The notes: a model not told the origin generated them from the sequence alone. DNA of 64,000 nt from Bacillota bacterium (GCA_023410875.1 JAEYPH010000086.1:1-64000), one strand, 5' to 3'. Counted from the first letter of the stretch, positions 6,705 to 15,122 are shown. Program-made: numbers and translations.

Positions 6705-8687
6705 CTAGTATTCGACCGTATTAGTCTTTCTTTTTAGTTCAGTGGTATTTGTGCTGCTCTTCGATAATCTAGCCCGAATCTTTTTTCTACACCACATTCT
6801 GCACCTTGAGAAAACTGCAGCTAAGCTAAACGGTACAACAACCAGTAAAGCAGTACATATAAACGATCCCCAGGTAAACTGATTGTACTTAGCTTTTAGC
6901 AACTCTATAACTGTCAATAGCACAATATAGGGAATGCCAAATATTACTGTTGTAGTTAACACAGTCCACCAGTTTACCTTTTTTTCAAGTCGTTTGTCAC
7001 TTTCCTCTTTACGCTCCCTTTCTATTTTATTAACCCTTTCCTCAAGTTCCTTTTTTTCCTCCTTAAGCACACCCATCGCTGTTTCATAAATAGTTAGCTG
7101 TTCCTTAGCTGCGTGATGATTAGCTGCCTCGTCACGATATTTTCTTTCAGCTTGTGCCTGTATATCATTATAAACATCTCGCCATGTATCATTCGAAAAT
7201 CTTGCATAATCACCCTTTGTTACATTCATTAAAGCTTCTGTTACCATTGGATGAGAACGCAAAAATAGAAACTTCTTATCATCAATTTCACCAGAAGTAC
7301 GGGCTTTATTTAATGAATCGATATATTTCTCTATCATTTTATGGGTTGGTTGAACATAAAGATAACAATCTGCTAGCAATCTCTTCTTCTGATAATTTAG
7401 CATTGAGACCGGGGAATGTAGCCATATTATTGCCCCAAAAAAGTCAGCCGAAACACAGGCAGGTATATGCCCAGAATTTAAACTCTGATTGCTCTCATAA
7501 TCTTTGCTAACATTAGCAATTAGGTTGTTAGTTGTTAATAGCAATTGGCAACAGGCAGGAATGGTAGTGGACACATTACCCCCACGCATTCTATATATCA
7601 TAACAATGGAACGCACATCTGTCCTAATGCTACGCTCAATTTCATTCTGAAGTAGACGACCCGTTCTCGTATACCTTTGATTAATCATATCGTAAAGTTT
7701 TTGTTCATCTTCTTGAAATTTGTCTTCCAACATATCATAAATAGAATGTTTAATAGTAATATTCATTCTATTGAGCTTTGTTTCCGTCTCTTGTATAAAC
7801 TCTGTGATTTCTTGCTCACTCATTTGTGAGTCATGAAAGAATTTAGCTGCCTTACTTGCTTTGCTAATATCATAGCTAGCATTCAAAGCCCAAGTCTGAG
7901 CATTATTTAAGATGCCTAGGAATTCTTGGAAATTATGTTGAAATACATATATTTTGCATCCGACATCTATAATTTGCTGAACTAAATATTCGCATGCATC
8001 CTTTCTTTGATATGTATCTAAGCCCAACAAGGCAAATAACATGGGGGTATCCAAGTAAATAGATAGTCCATGAAAATCAGTACCTGTTGCGTCGGTAAAA
8101 AACAAAGCGTCTTTTACAGCTACACTAAGCCACATAGCTGATACAAATTCGAAAAGTTCATTATTTTTTAGGTGAATTTCTTTAAGAAAACTGAACCATG
8201 CGAATTTAGTTTCACTCTCTATAGCTTCGTTATAAAATGGTTGCTCGTCAGAGAAAAAATCTTCGTGACCATATTGGTCAAAAATATCGAGTACTAATTT
8301 TTCTGTTATATCTATAGATTTGGCAAGACCATTATCTTTGCAAAATATAGTAAACTCCGCAACCAATCTTTGAATTGTCTTGTCAAAAATCGATTCATTA
8401 ATTTTATATACGGCTAAAGACTTGAACTCCGGATAAAATCTTCCCCTATCTTCCACAATACACCTCTTAGTTACTGCCAAACTTAGTACTTGGCGCGTAA
8501 AGAGTACAGAAATTTCCACTCCATACTTTTGGTTAAATAGTTGAACCAAAAGATTTTCGTCAATAGGACTTATTCTGTTTTCTAGTATTATAGAAGAAAA
8601 GAATGGTAAGTATGCTTCTAGAATATTACTTTTCACAACGCCCGAGTGAATTGCTGCATATGCCCTCATAAACTTATCATTTCTCAT
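6705..8687 (-). CDS. Large PIN-like domain protein with C-terminal membrane anchor
   Basis: 660-residue protein of unknown family, much more AT-rich than its neighbours. Residues about 205-400 look like a PIN-type nuclease core: a strand ending in YLDTPML (Asp213), a following strand and acidic residue in VFQHNFQEF (Glu255), a helix acid (Asp357) and LLTTNN (385-388). A charged coiled coil spans about 515-570, and two membrane segments lie at about 572-592 and 606-630, followed by a basic tail. The start is preceded by AGAGG, with a possible TATAAT at 8719-8724. It could be a membrane-tethered RNase acting in defence or as a toxin. The PIN assignment rests on motif spacing alone. Confidence 0.6.
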   Translation of the reverse strand: MRNDKFMRAYAAIHSGVVKSNILEAYLPFFSSIILENRISPIDENLLVQLFNQKYGVEISVLFTRQVLSLAVTKRCIVEDRGRFYPEFKSLAVYKINESIFDKTIQRLVAEFTIFCKDNGLAKSIDITEKLVLDIFDQYGHEDFFSDEQPFYNEAIESETKFAWFSFLKEIHLKNNELFEFVSAMWLSVAVKDALFFTDATGTDFHGLSIYLDTPMLFALLGLDTYQRKDACEYLVQQIIDVGCKIYVFQHNFQEFLGILNNAQTWALNASYDISKASKAAKFFHDSQMSEQEITEFIQETETKLNRMNITIKHSIYDMLEDKFQEDEQKLYDMINQRYTRTGRLLQNEIERSIRTDVRSIVMIYRMRGGNVSTTIPACCQLLLTTNNLIANVSKDYESNQSLNSGHIPACVSADFFGAIIWLHSPVSMLNYQKKRLLADCYLYVQPTHKMIEKYIDSLNKARTSGEIDDKKFLFLRSHPMVTEALMNVTKGDYARFSNDTWRDVYNDIQAQAERKYRDEAANHHAAKEQLTIYETAMGVLKEEKKELEERVNKIERERKEESDKRLEKKVNWWTVLTTTVIFGIPYIVLLTVIELLKAKYNQFTWGSFICTALLVVVPFSLAAVFSRCRMWCRKKIRARLSKSSTNTTELKRKTNTVEY

Positions 8688-8809
8688 ATTAAAACAACCT
8701 CTATGTGTTATTTTAATAATTATATCTCTGAAACTCTCAAGATTCTACATTTAAAACGAAAACCTGGCAAATTCGTTATTATTGTTCTTTACTTGTGTAA
8801 TAAAAAACA

Positions 8810-9109
8810 ATGTTTGGCTTCCAAGTATTCTTCGCAAACAGAAATATGTTCATAGGAACGTATGAAGACGGCATTACCCTGAGATTATCCAAAGAGGGCC
8901 AGTCGGATATCATGGCGCAAAAGGATGAGATCGTCCCGTTCTCACCGATGGGACAATCCATGAAGGAATATGTTTTGGTGCCGGAGCACTTCCTTAGCGA
9001 CAAAGAATTTATAAGGTATTGGCTGGATAAATCTTACGAATATGTATCCAAGCTGCCACCGAAAGAAAAGAAGGCAAAAACCAAGAGGCCGCAAGGAGAC
9101 ACTGAATAG
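8810..9109 (+). pseudogene. TfoX N-terminal-domain protein, 5' truncated
   Basis: 99 codons matching the TfoX N-terminal domain family: MFG at the start, then the pattern around PFSPMG, EYVLVPE and the tail LPPKEKK. Family members normally carry about 20-30 residues before the MFG motif; here two in-frame TAA codons lie just upstream and no Shine-Dalgarno is seen. The break coincides with the edge of the AT-rich island holding the PIN-like gene, so insertion of that island probably removed the 5' end. It could still be translated as a short protein. Confidence 0.6.
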
Positions 9110-9138
9110 AGCAGCGGCTGCCCTGCCGCAATGTTGGA

Positions 9139-9324
9139 TCAATGAACCCCCGCCTTTGCATCCGCACCTGCGCGCTGGACCTCCGCAATGAGCCTGTCCA
9201 GCCTTTGGCTTTGCGCGAGGACTGCGTCCGGCAGTCTCCCGGAGTATCCCCTCAACGACTGTTTTGCGATCGCCCGGACGAGTGTTTCACGTTCCTTCTC
9301 CAGTTCCTGAAGCAGTTCATGCAT
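9139..9324 (-). CDS. Spo0E-like aspartyl-phosphate phosphatase
   Basis: 61-residue helical hairpin protein. The second helix carries SQRLDRLIAEV, matching the Spo0E signature SQxLDxLI, and the first helix ELLQELEKERETLVRAI fits the family. Spo0E proteins dephosphorylate response regulators such as Spo0A~P and so delay sporulation, which suggests a sporulating or ancestrally sporulating host. The ATG is preceded by GGGGGTG. No operon partner; the upstream sequence toward 9400 is AT-rich and non-coding. Confidence 0.75.
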   Translation of the reverse strand: MHELLQELEKERETLVRAIAKQSLRGYSGRLPDAVLAQSQRLDRLIAEVQRAGADAKAGVH

Positions 9325-9411
9325 ACATACACCCCCAACGTATCAGCAATTCTATCCTATACATACCCGTTTTCTTCACTCCAAAAAAAGAAAATATAGG
9401 GACATAAGAAG

Positions 9412-9437
9412 GGCCGGTAAGCCCATGCCCACCGGCC
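9412..9437 (-). terminator. Weak terminator after the ABC permease gene
   Basis: A 7-bp stem (9412-9418 with 9431-9437) lies past the minus-strand permease stop; the minus strand continues with CTTCTTAT rather than a clean T run. Confidence 0.45.
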
Positions 9438-9463
9438 TATTGGTTCCAAAACAAATACATCAG

Positions 9464-10234
9464 CTATGCCGCTCTGCGCTTATACACCCTCATCGCAAAC
9501 CCATAGGCCACAACCAAAATCCCCACCAGCCACACCATCGCGACCCAAATGTCATTGCCCACCGGCTGGCTGTAGAGCAGCGCGCGTATCGCTTCCACGA
9601 TGGCGGTCACCGGCTGGTTCTCGGCAAAGGCGCGGACCACCGGCGGCATCGACCCCGTGGGCACGAACGCCGAGCTGATAAACGGAAGGAAGATCAGCGG
9701 GTAGGAGAAGGCGCTTGCGCCGTCCACCGATTTTGCGCAGAGGCCCGCAATCGTCGCAATCCATGTCAGCGCCAGCGTAAACAGTGCCAGAATACCAGCC
9801 ACGGCCAGCCAGGACAACACGCCCGCCGACGAGCGGAAGCCCATGATGAGCGCCACGAGAATGATGACGGCAACTGAAATCGCATTGGACACCAGCGAGG
9901 TTACCACATGCCCCCACAGCGCGGCCGAGCGGGCAATCGGCATGGAGTGGAACCGTTCGAAGATGCCCCGCTGCATATCCATAAACAGACGGTACGCCGT
10001 ATAGGCGATGCCGCTGGCGATCGCCATCAGCAGGATGCCGGGCAGCAGGTAGTTCACATAGTTGTCCGTGCCGGCCTGGATGGCGCCGCCGAACACATAG
10101 ACGAACAGCAGCATCATCGCAATCGGCGTGATGGTGACCGTGATGATCGTGTCCATGCTGCGGAAGATATGGCGCATGGAACGCCCAAGCATCACGCCAA
10201 TGTCGCTGAAAAAATGTCTCTGGACCGTCTCCAT
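9464..10234 (-). CDS. ABC-2 type exporter permease
   Basis: 256-residue membrane protein with about six hydrophobic segments and the ABC-2 (DrrB-like) pattern, including the stretch FERFHSMPIARSA near 92-104 that typically contacts the ATPase. It starts directly after the ATP-binding gene. The pair should form a drug/lipid-type exporter of the daunorubicin-resistance class. The whole operon (PadR, two DUF1048, ATPase, permease) is usual for PadR-controlled multidrug pumps in Bacillota; the substrate is unknown. Confidence 0.9.
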   Translation of the reverse strand: METVQRHFFSDIGVMLGRSMRHIFRSMDTIITVTITPIAMMLLFVYVFGGAIQAGTDNYVNYLLPGILLMAIASGIAYTAYRLFMDMQRGIFERFHSMPIARSAALWGHVVTSLVSNAISVAVIILVALIMGFRSSAGVLSWLAVAGILALFTLALTWIATIAGLCAKSVDGASAFSYPLIFLPFISSAFVPTGSMPPVVRAFAENQPVTAIVEAIRALLYSQPVGNDIWVAMVWLVGILVVAYGFAMRVYKRRAA

Positions 10235-10993
10235 TTACACTGCCTCCTTTTTGCCGATGATCGCGAGGAAGATTTCCTCCAAGGTCGGCTGTTTCTCCAC
10301 ATACTCCACCTTTGCGGGCGGGAACAGCTTTTTCAATTCCTCGAGGGTGCCGTTCGCGATGATTTTCCCCTCATGCAGTATGGCAATCCGGGCGGCGAGC
10401 TGCTCGGCTTCCTCCAGATACTGTGTGGTCAGGAACACCGTCGTGCCGCCATTGGCCAGCTCTTTGACCGTTTTCCATACTTCGATGCGCCCCTCAGGGT
10501 CCAGCCCGGTCGTCGGCTCGTCCAGGAAGATGAGCTGCGGTTTTCCCACCAGGCTCATGGCGATGTCCAACCTGCGGCGCATACCGCCCGAATAGGTGGA
10601 GACCCTGCGGTCAGCAGCATCGGCCAGGCCGAAGCGGTTCAACAGATCACCGGCGACCTGACGCGGATTTTCCAAGTGCCGCAGCCTGGCGATCATGATC
10701 AGATTTTCCCGCCCGGTCAGAATTTCGTCCACGGCGGCGAATTGCCCGGTCAGGCTGATGGACTGGCGCACATGGTCGGGCTTGGCCGCAACATCGAAGC
10801 CGTTGACGGCGGCGGTACCGCCGTCCTGTTTGAGCAGCGTGGTCAGGATTCTGACAATGGTCGTCTTGCCCGCGCCGTTGGAGCCCAGCAGCGCGAAGAT
10901 GTGGCCCTTCTCCACCTCAAAATCCACGCCCTTTAGAACATGCAGTTTTTGATAGGACTTTTGCAGCCCTTTCACTTGAATTGCTTTCTCCAT
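10235..10993 (-). CDS. ABC exporter ATP-binding protein (DrrA-like)
   Basis: 252-residue ATPase. Walker A GSNGAGKTT near 37-45, signature YSGGMRRRLDIA near 138-149, Walker B LIFLDEPTTGLDPEGR near 157-172, then the switch TTQYLEEAEQLA. The pattern is closest to the daunorubicin-resistance (DrrA) subfamily. It abuts the permease gene and is preceded by AGGAGG. The C-terminal tail after about residue 210 is the extension seen in this subfamily. Confidence 0.93.
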   Translation of the reverse strand: MEKAIQVKGLQKSYQKLHVLKGVDFEVEKGHIFALLGSNGAGKTTIVRILTTLLKQDGGTAAVNGFDVAAKPDHVRQSISLTGQFAAVDEILTGRENLIMIARLRHLENPRQVAGDLLNRFGLADAADRRVSTYSGGMRRRLDIAMSLVGKPQLIFLDEPTTGLDPEGRIEVWKTVKELANGGTTVFLTTQYLEEAEQLAARIAILHEGKIIANGTLEELKKLFPPAKVEYVEKQPTLEEIFLAIIGKKEAV

Positions 10994-11008
10994 CCCTATA
11001 TCCTCCTT

Positions 11009-11359
11009 TTACTTCAATTTATCCGTAAACCTTTTCATGGCCTTGCTCACTTCCTGGTTCGCAGCCTCCTGAGAGACGTCTGCGTAAGTTCTCGAATCCT
11101 TGATGAGATCATCGCAGAAGGCCGCAACGTCCCTGCCCGTCACGTCCAGCACGCCTTTCCCCGATGTCGCGCCTTCTTCAAAAAGATCGACAATCCCCGA
11201 GAGCACACCCGTCCCTTCGGTCAGCTCCACCGGGCCGACCTTGAAGAGGTATTTTTGAATCTCTTTATAAACGATCTGGTACTCCTGCGGCAGCGCTTTG
11301 ACCCGCGCCATGTGCGCCCGCCACTCTTTTTTGCCTTCGATGATATCCTGAATTCTCAT
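11009..11359 (-). CDS. DUF1048 protein, copy 1
   Basis: 116-residue, mostly helical DUF1048 protein. It shares the layout of the next gene: a basic start, LPQEYQIVYKEIQKYL near 26-41, GIVDLFEEGATSGKGVLDVTG near 53-73, and AFCDDLI near 79-85. DUF1048 genes sit beside PadR genes and may modulate the regulator or the pump; their biochemical role is not known. It lies 15 bases upstream of the ABC ATPase gene in the same operon. Confidence 0.85.
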   Translation of the reverse strand: MRIQDIIEGKKEWRAHMARVKALPQEYQIVYKEIQKYLFKVGPVELTEGTGVLSGIVDLFEEGATSGKGVLDVTGRDVAAFCDDLIKDSRTYADVSQEAANQEVSKAMKRFTDKLK

Positions 11360-11368
11360 TTCATTCTC

Positions 11369-11716
11369 CTACTTCCCCAGCTTCTTGGCGATGTTCTTGT
11401 TCAGCTGCTCGCGCCACTTGTCGCGAAAAGACTTTGCCCCTTCTTCGCCGGCCAGCGCCGAGCAGAAGCCTTTGATGTCATCGCCCATGACATCATGGGC
11501 GCTTTGACCATCCGCCACCCCTTCTTCCAGCAGGCCCAGCACACCGTCGAGTATTGGCATCAGGTTGCGGCCGGTGAAATCTGAGTGCGACCAAAGATTG
11601 GCCTTAATTTCATCCCATGCCGCCTGATAATCCGCCGGCAGCTTTTTGGCTCTCGATTCAAATGCTTTCAATTCTTTCGTCATGTCGCTGCCTGTGATTT
11701 TATCCCAAAAATTCAT
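11369..11716 (-). CDS. DUF1048 protein, copy 2
   Basis: 115-residue paralogue of the adjacent DUF1048 gene: LPADYQAAWDEIKANL near 27-42, GVLGLLEEGVADGQSAHDVMGDD near 57-79, then FCSAL. ATG 11716 overlaps the padR stop codon as ATGA and is preceded by AAAGGAG, so the two are translationally coupled. Two divergent DUF1048 copies in tandem suggest an old duplication within the operon. Confidence 0.85.
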   Translation of the reverse strand: MNFWDKITGSDMTKELKAFESRAKKLPADYQAAWDEIKANLWSHSDFTGRNLMPILDGVLGLLEEGVADGQSAHDVMGDDIKGFCSALAGEEGAKSFRDKWREQLNKNIAKKLGK

Positions 11717-12042
11717 GATCTCTTCTCCTTTAACTCGTCCATTTTGGATGCTACGAACTCCCATCTTTCCCAGAACCTCCGCAGCTCCTCCCGCCCCGCA
11801 TCGTTGAGCGCGAAAAACTTCCGCGGCGGCCCCATTTCGGATGGCTTCTTGGTGATCTCTACGAGCTTGCTTTTTTCCAGCCGGATCAGGATCGTGTACA
11901 CCGTTCCTTCCACAACATCGGCAAAGCCGAGGGCGTTCAGCTGACGCGTGATTTCGTAGCCATAGGTTTCTTTGCGGCTTATAATCTCCAGTACGCAGCC
12001 CTCGAGCACGCCTTTGAGCATTTCCGTCAGGTTTTCCAGCAC
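11713..12042 (-). CDS. PadR-family transcriptional repressor
   Basis: Winged-helix regulator, 109 residues from the GTG at 12042. Signature segments are YGYEITRQLNALG near 27-39, EGTVYTILIRLEKSKLVE near 45-62, PPRKFFALNDAGREEL near 72-87. PadR proteins of this small type repress a linked multidrug pump and release DNA on binding hydrophobic compounds. The GTG at 12042 has AAGGAG at 5 bases; a GTG at 12048 would overlap the ribosome site. First gene of the pump operon; a dyad over the promoter is the likely operator. Confidence 0.9.
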   Translation of the reverse strand: MLENLTEMLKGVLEGCVLEIISRKETYGYEITRQLNALGFADVVEGTVYTILIRLEKSKLVEITKKPSEMGPPRKFFALNDAGREELRRFWERWEFVASKMDELKEKRS

Positions 12043-12084
12043 AATCACTCCTTGCTATTCTGTATAACGGATATTCAGTGTCAC

Positions 12085-12126
12085 TTACTACTGCTATATA
12101 GTAACACGCAATAGTCGGTCTGTCAA
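12085..12126 (-). promoter_or_regulatory. Promoter and PadR-type operator of the pump operon
   Basis: On the minus strand TTGACA (12121-12126), a 17-base spacer and TACTAT (12098-12103). An inverted repeat TTACTA-N8-TAGTAA (12085-12104) covers the -10 box and fits autoregulation by the PadR protein. Confidence 0.75.
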
Positions 12127-12170
12127 CAGCGGTTTTTGTCACAGCCGCATCTTCCCCTATCAACGAAAAA

Positions 12171-12193
12171 ACCGGCAGAAGAGACCTGCCGGT
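12171..12193 (-). terminator. Terminator after the URO-D-family gene
   Basis: Stem ACCGGCAG/CTGCCGGT (12171-12178, 12186-12193) extended by A/T pairs, followed on the minus strand by a T run. It ends the minus-strand gene at 12229 and lies just upstream of the padR promoter. Confidence 0.85.
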
Positions 12194-12228
12194 TTTACTT
12201 AATATATACTGTATTATCTGCGGCGTGC

Positions 12229-13497
12229 TTACCATCCCGCCCTGTCAATCTCCCTGCGCGCGACCTCCACGGCTCTTCGCCCGTTGCCCAGGTTGCCGTG
12301 CAACGTGTAGACGTCGCGGATGATGAACTCCATCTGGCAGCCGCGGGCGGCCTGCAGCGATTCGCGGATGTGGGCGGCCCAGGCTTCCTCGTCCAGGTGC
12401 ACATCCACGCTTAAGAAGTTGGGATGCGGCTTGCGCGAATAGACGATGCCGGTGCCCCGCAGCGCCTCGCCCATCAGGGCCTCGTCGCACCAGCGGGAGA
12501 TGGACACCTTCTTGAGGTTGGGCAGCTTGGAAATGGCCCGCTCCCACAGCGGAGAGGCCGGTTCGCAGCAACCATAGTACATCAGGCCTGCCTGCCCGCA
12601 GATGCGCTGATAGTATGGCAGACAGAACTCCACGAACATGGCCGGCGACACGCCCACGGTCTCCTGGGAGTTCGTGGACAGGAACATGTCCTTGAGGCGA
12701 TAGGGCCCGCCGGCGTAGTCCAGCTGCGGCAGCTCGTCGGTGAAGTTGAAGCTGGAGCCAAAGCTGGAATGGTTGCCGTTGCTGGGCGTCAGCAGGCCCT
12801 GGCTTTCATGGAAGCCCATGAGCGTCAGCGCGTTTCTGGTCAGGTATTCCATCAAGGCATGGGTTTCCTCGGGATAATCGTACATCGAGGTGAAGAACGT
12901 CTCCATGCCCATGAGCGCCACGACCCGGTGGGTCAGAAAGAGCGGCAGGCCGCCGCCGCTGCACACGATCTCCACCGGCAGCTCCGGCCCCAGAATGTCC
13001 TCCAGGAAGGCCTTGTACGCATAGGTCTTGTCTTTGTCAACCGAAATGCGCATGGGCTTGAGCAGGCCCATGTCCCGCTGCAGATCCTTGATCGGGTGGT
13101 CGAAGCGGTAACCGGTCTCGATACCGTCGGCGTCCTGGATGGCGTGCACGGGTATCTCCACGCCGAATTCATCGATGTCGGTAAACCACCCGATCTGATA
13201 GGTCGCCGGCACGACCTTGTCGTCGTTCAATAGCTCGTGGCTGCGGATGTTGTGCAGCAAGCGGTATTCGATCTGCCTGGCCTGCTCGCTTTGGCAGCGC
13301 AGCAAGCCATCGGGCATGAAGTCCCGGGCAAATGTCCACTCCTCGATGACGACCGGCGGCCGCGTGCCGCCCCGGCCGGTGTTCACGGCATACCAAAGCT
13401 TCTCCCGCTCGGCCATCACCGGCAGAGCGGCATAGCCGGCTTGCTTGCGGGCGAGCTCCCTTAAAATCGGGCGTTCCCAATCCAAAACCTTAAACAT
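12229..13497 (-). CDS. Uroporphyrinogen decarboxylase-fold protein (methyltransferase-like)
   Basis: 422-residue protein of the URO-D/MtaA-CmuA fold group. The segments YYGCCEPASPLWERAI near 313-328, VSISRWCDEALMGE near 340-353 and SRKPHPNFLS near 365-374 resemble the Cys-based metal site and loop region of corrinoid- or thiol-methyltransferase relatives rather than haem-pathway HemE. ATG 13497 has AAGGAGG at 5 bases. It stands alone, with no corrinoid protein or haem genes nearby, so its substrate is unknown. It is separated from pfkA by a terminator and closed by another. Confidence 0.75.
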   Translation of the reverse strand: MFKVLDWERPILRELARKQAGYAALPVMAEREKLWYAVNTGRGGTRPPVVIEEWTFARDFMPDGLLRCQSEQARQIEYRLLHNIRSHELLNDDKVVPATYQIGWFTDIDEFGVEIPVHAIQDADGIETGYRFDHPIKDLQRDMGLLKPMRISVDKDKTYAYKAFLEDILGPELPVEIVCSGGGLPLFLTHRVVALMGMETFFTSMYDYPEETHALMEYLTRNALTLMGFHESQGLLTPSNGNHSSFGSSFNFTDELPQLDYAGGPYRLKDMFLSTNSQETVGVSPAMFVEFCLPYYQRICGQAGLMYYGCCEPASPLWERAISKLPNLKKVSISRWCDEALMGEALRGTGIVYSRKPHPNFLSVDVHLDEEAWAAHIRESLQAARGCQMEFIIRDVYTLHGNLGNGRRAVEVARREIDRAGW

Positions 13498-13554
13498 GGA
13501 TGCCTCCTTTTTTGATCGGCCCAGCAGGTTGTGCCGCAGTCCTGCCCCAACAAA

Positions 13555-13585
13555 AAAGCCCAGCAAGCGTCACTCACCGGGCTTT
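13555..13585 (-). terminator. Terminator of the mtrB-pfkA unit
   Basis: Stem AAAGCCC/GGGCTTT (13555-13561, 13579-13585), followed on the minus strand by a T run, 13 bases past the pfkA stop. Confidence 0.8.
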
Positions 13586-13597
13586 GTTTTTACGTCA

Positions 13598-14611
13598 TCA
13601 CACTTCGCCTAACTTGTTGACCAAGTCGTACAGCGACCGGTTGAACACCCTGGGCACCGCCAGCGCCTGTATGATGTCCATGTCGATGATCTTGTTGTCG
13701 CGGATGCCCACGGCCCGGTTGCCCACGCCCTGGTCCAGCAGCACCACGGCGTGGTTGGCCATCTGCACCGCCAGTCGGATGTCGTTGACGCTGGGCTGGC
13801 CGCCGCGCTGCTGATAGCCTAGCACCGACTCGCGGATGTCGCCCACGAATTCGCCGCGGCGCTTGAGCTCCTCCTCCAGGCGCGTGCGCAGCGCGTAGGC
13901 GCGGTGGGGGTTGTCAAAGCACACGCCCTCGGCCAACAGAATGAGGAAGCTGCTGCGGCCTTTCTTCTTGAGGTTCAGCAGCCGGTCGGCCAAGTTGGTG
14001 ATGTCGAATTCCTCGCAATAATCCACCTCGGGCACCAGCACATAGTCGGCGCCCAGTGTCAGGCCCACGTTCAATGCAATGTCGCCGCAGTGGCGGCCCA
14101 TGACCTCCACGATGCCCACGCGTTCGTGGCTTTCCATGGTGTCCTTGATCTTGAGCGCCGCGTGATAGGCGGTGTTGCAGCACGTGTCATAGCCCAGCGT
14201 CAGGTCGGTGTAGGCCAGGTCATTGTCTATGGTGCCGGGCAGAGCGATGGTGGGCACGCCCCGCTGGGCCAATATGGCCGCGCCCTGATAGCTGCCGTCG
14301 CCACCCACGACGATCAGGCCGTCCAGATTGTGCCGGTGAGCCATGGCGATGGCCTCGGCGCGGCCCTCCTCGGTCTTCATGCGCAGGCAGCGGGCGGTCT
14401 TGAGCATGGTGCCGCCACGGTTGAGGATGCGTGTCAGGTCATTGGGCGTGATTGGGTGCATGTCGCCATCGATAAGACCTTGATAGCCGCGGTTGACGCC
14501 CAGTATCGTCATGCCGTGGGCGTAAGCGCTCTTCACAGCCGCCCACACCGCGGCATTCATGCCGGGCGAATCGCCGCCGCTGGTCAAGATGGCAATGGTC
14601 TTTTTGTTCAT
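13598..14611 (-). CDS. pfkA: ATP-dependent 6-phosphofructokinase
   Basis: 337-residue glycolytic kinase phosphorylating fructose 6-phosphate at C1, cytoplasmic. Motifs: TSGGDSPGMNAA near 10-21 (nucleotide loop), GGDGSYQGA near 103-111, PGTIDND near 124-130 with the catalytic Asp, MGRHCGDIA near 171-179. The Gly after GGD favours ATP over pyrophosphate. Length is slightly above the classical 320. ATG 14611 is preceded by AGGAG at 9 bases. mtrB lies 37 bases upstream on the same strand, and no terminator separates them, so the two are probably co-transcribed. Confidence 0.95.
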   Translation of the reverse strand: MNKKTIAILTSGGDSPGMNAAVWAAVKSAYAHGMTILGVNRGYQGLIDGDMHPITPNDLTRILNRGGTMLKTARCLRMKTEEGRAEAIAMAHRHNLDGLIVVGGDGSYQGAAILAQRGVPTIALPGTIDNDLAYTDLTLGYDTCCNTAYHAALKIKDTMESHERVGIVEVMGRHCGDIALNVGLTLGADYVLVPEVDYCEEFDITNLADRLLNLKKKGRSSFLILLAEGVCFDNPHRAYALRTRLEEELKRRGEFVGDIRESVLGYQQRGGQPSVNDIRLAVQMANHAVVLLDQGVGNRAVGIRDNKIIDMDIIQALAVPRVFNRSLYDLVNKLGEV

Positions 14612-14648
14612 TGGTACACTCCTGATAAAACTGTATCTGCGCGCCGGG

Positions 14649-14882
14649 TCAATCCTTGCCCGACGTGAGGCTTCCATATTTGGTCAGTATCTGCGCGCGG
14701 CCTCGTATCTTGATGGCCGACGTATTCTCCGTGAACTGGGCGATGACGACCTCGCCCTCGTCGATCTTCTCGGTGTGGTGGAAGCGCGTGTCCCGCCCGC
14801 GGGTCATACCGATGACCTGCACGCCGTTTTCCAGCGCCTTCACGCAGATATAGTCGCCCAGAATTTCGTCCTTTTCTTCCAC
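14649..14882 (-). CDS. mtrB: trp RNA-binding attenuation protein (TRAP)
   Basis: 77-residue protein closely matching TRAP, which forms an 11-mer ring that binds tryptophan and wraps RNA carrying spaced GAG/UAG triplets, terminating or blocking trp gene expression. The conserved line includes VIGMTRGRDTRFHH and GEVVIAQFTENTSAIKIRG, containing the Trp-pocket Thr/Gly residues and the RNA-binding Lys/Arg. GTG 14882 is chosen because AAAGGTGG lies about 6 bases upstream and gives the family length (Bacillus MtrB has 75). No trp operon lies in this window, so its targets are elsewhere. Confidence 0.93.
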   Translation of the reverse strand: MEEKDEILGDYICVKALENGVQVIGMTRGRDTRFHHTEKIDEGEVVIAQFTENTSAIKIRGRAQILTKYGSLTSGKD

Positions 14883-14924
14883 TGCGGCACCACCTTTCGC
14901 CACGGCACAGCGTTCCAAGGTTTG

Positions 14925-14933
14925 AGTATACCA
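14925..14933 (-). promoter_or_regulatory. Extended -10 promoter of mtrB
   Basis: Minus-strand TGG-TATACT (extended -10) lies about 45 bases upstream of the GTG start of mtrB. No good -35 box is visible. Confidence 0.5.
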
Positions 14934-15040
14934 TGAAACGTTCCGATTCTCCATATCAAAATTGTTGGATTTGCGCAACAAACCGGCGTAAAAAATGACC
15001 AGTACCAGCGGGGCCCCGCCAAAAAAAGATAATCTTTGGA

Positions 15041-15069
15041 TTGACACGAAGAAATGGGATTGATATAAT
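15041..15069 (+). promoter_or_regulatory. tRNA cluster promoter P1
   Basis: TTGACA (15041-15046), 17-base spacer and TATAAT (15064-15069): a perfect consensus promoter reading toward the tRNA cluster. Confidence 0.9.
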
Positions 15070-15093
15070 GTACCCGCTCGGTTGAAGGCGGTG

Positions 15094-15122
15094 TTGACAT
15101 CATGGCGGCGCTGTGATATGAT
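15094..15122 (+). promoter_or_regulatory. tRNA cluster promoter P2
   Basis: TTGACA (15094-15099), 17-base spacer and TATGAT (15117-15122), in tandem 53 bases after P1 and 50 bases before the first tRNA. Confidence 0.85.

Noticed and set aside
9142..9399. Plus-strand frame opposite the Spo0E-like gene
   Set aside because: The minus frame has the SQRLDRLI motif and a good ribosome site; the plus one has neither.
12085..12104. The TTACTA dyad as an insertion-site repeat
   Set aside because: It sits exactly on the -10 box of the PadR operon and is better explained as an operator.
14883..15047. N-terminal extension of the TRAP protein
   Set aside because: It has no ribosome site, runs over the extended -10 promoter, and TRAP homologues are about 75 residues.
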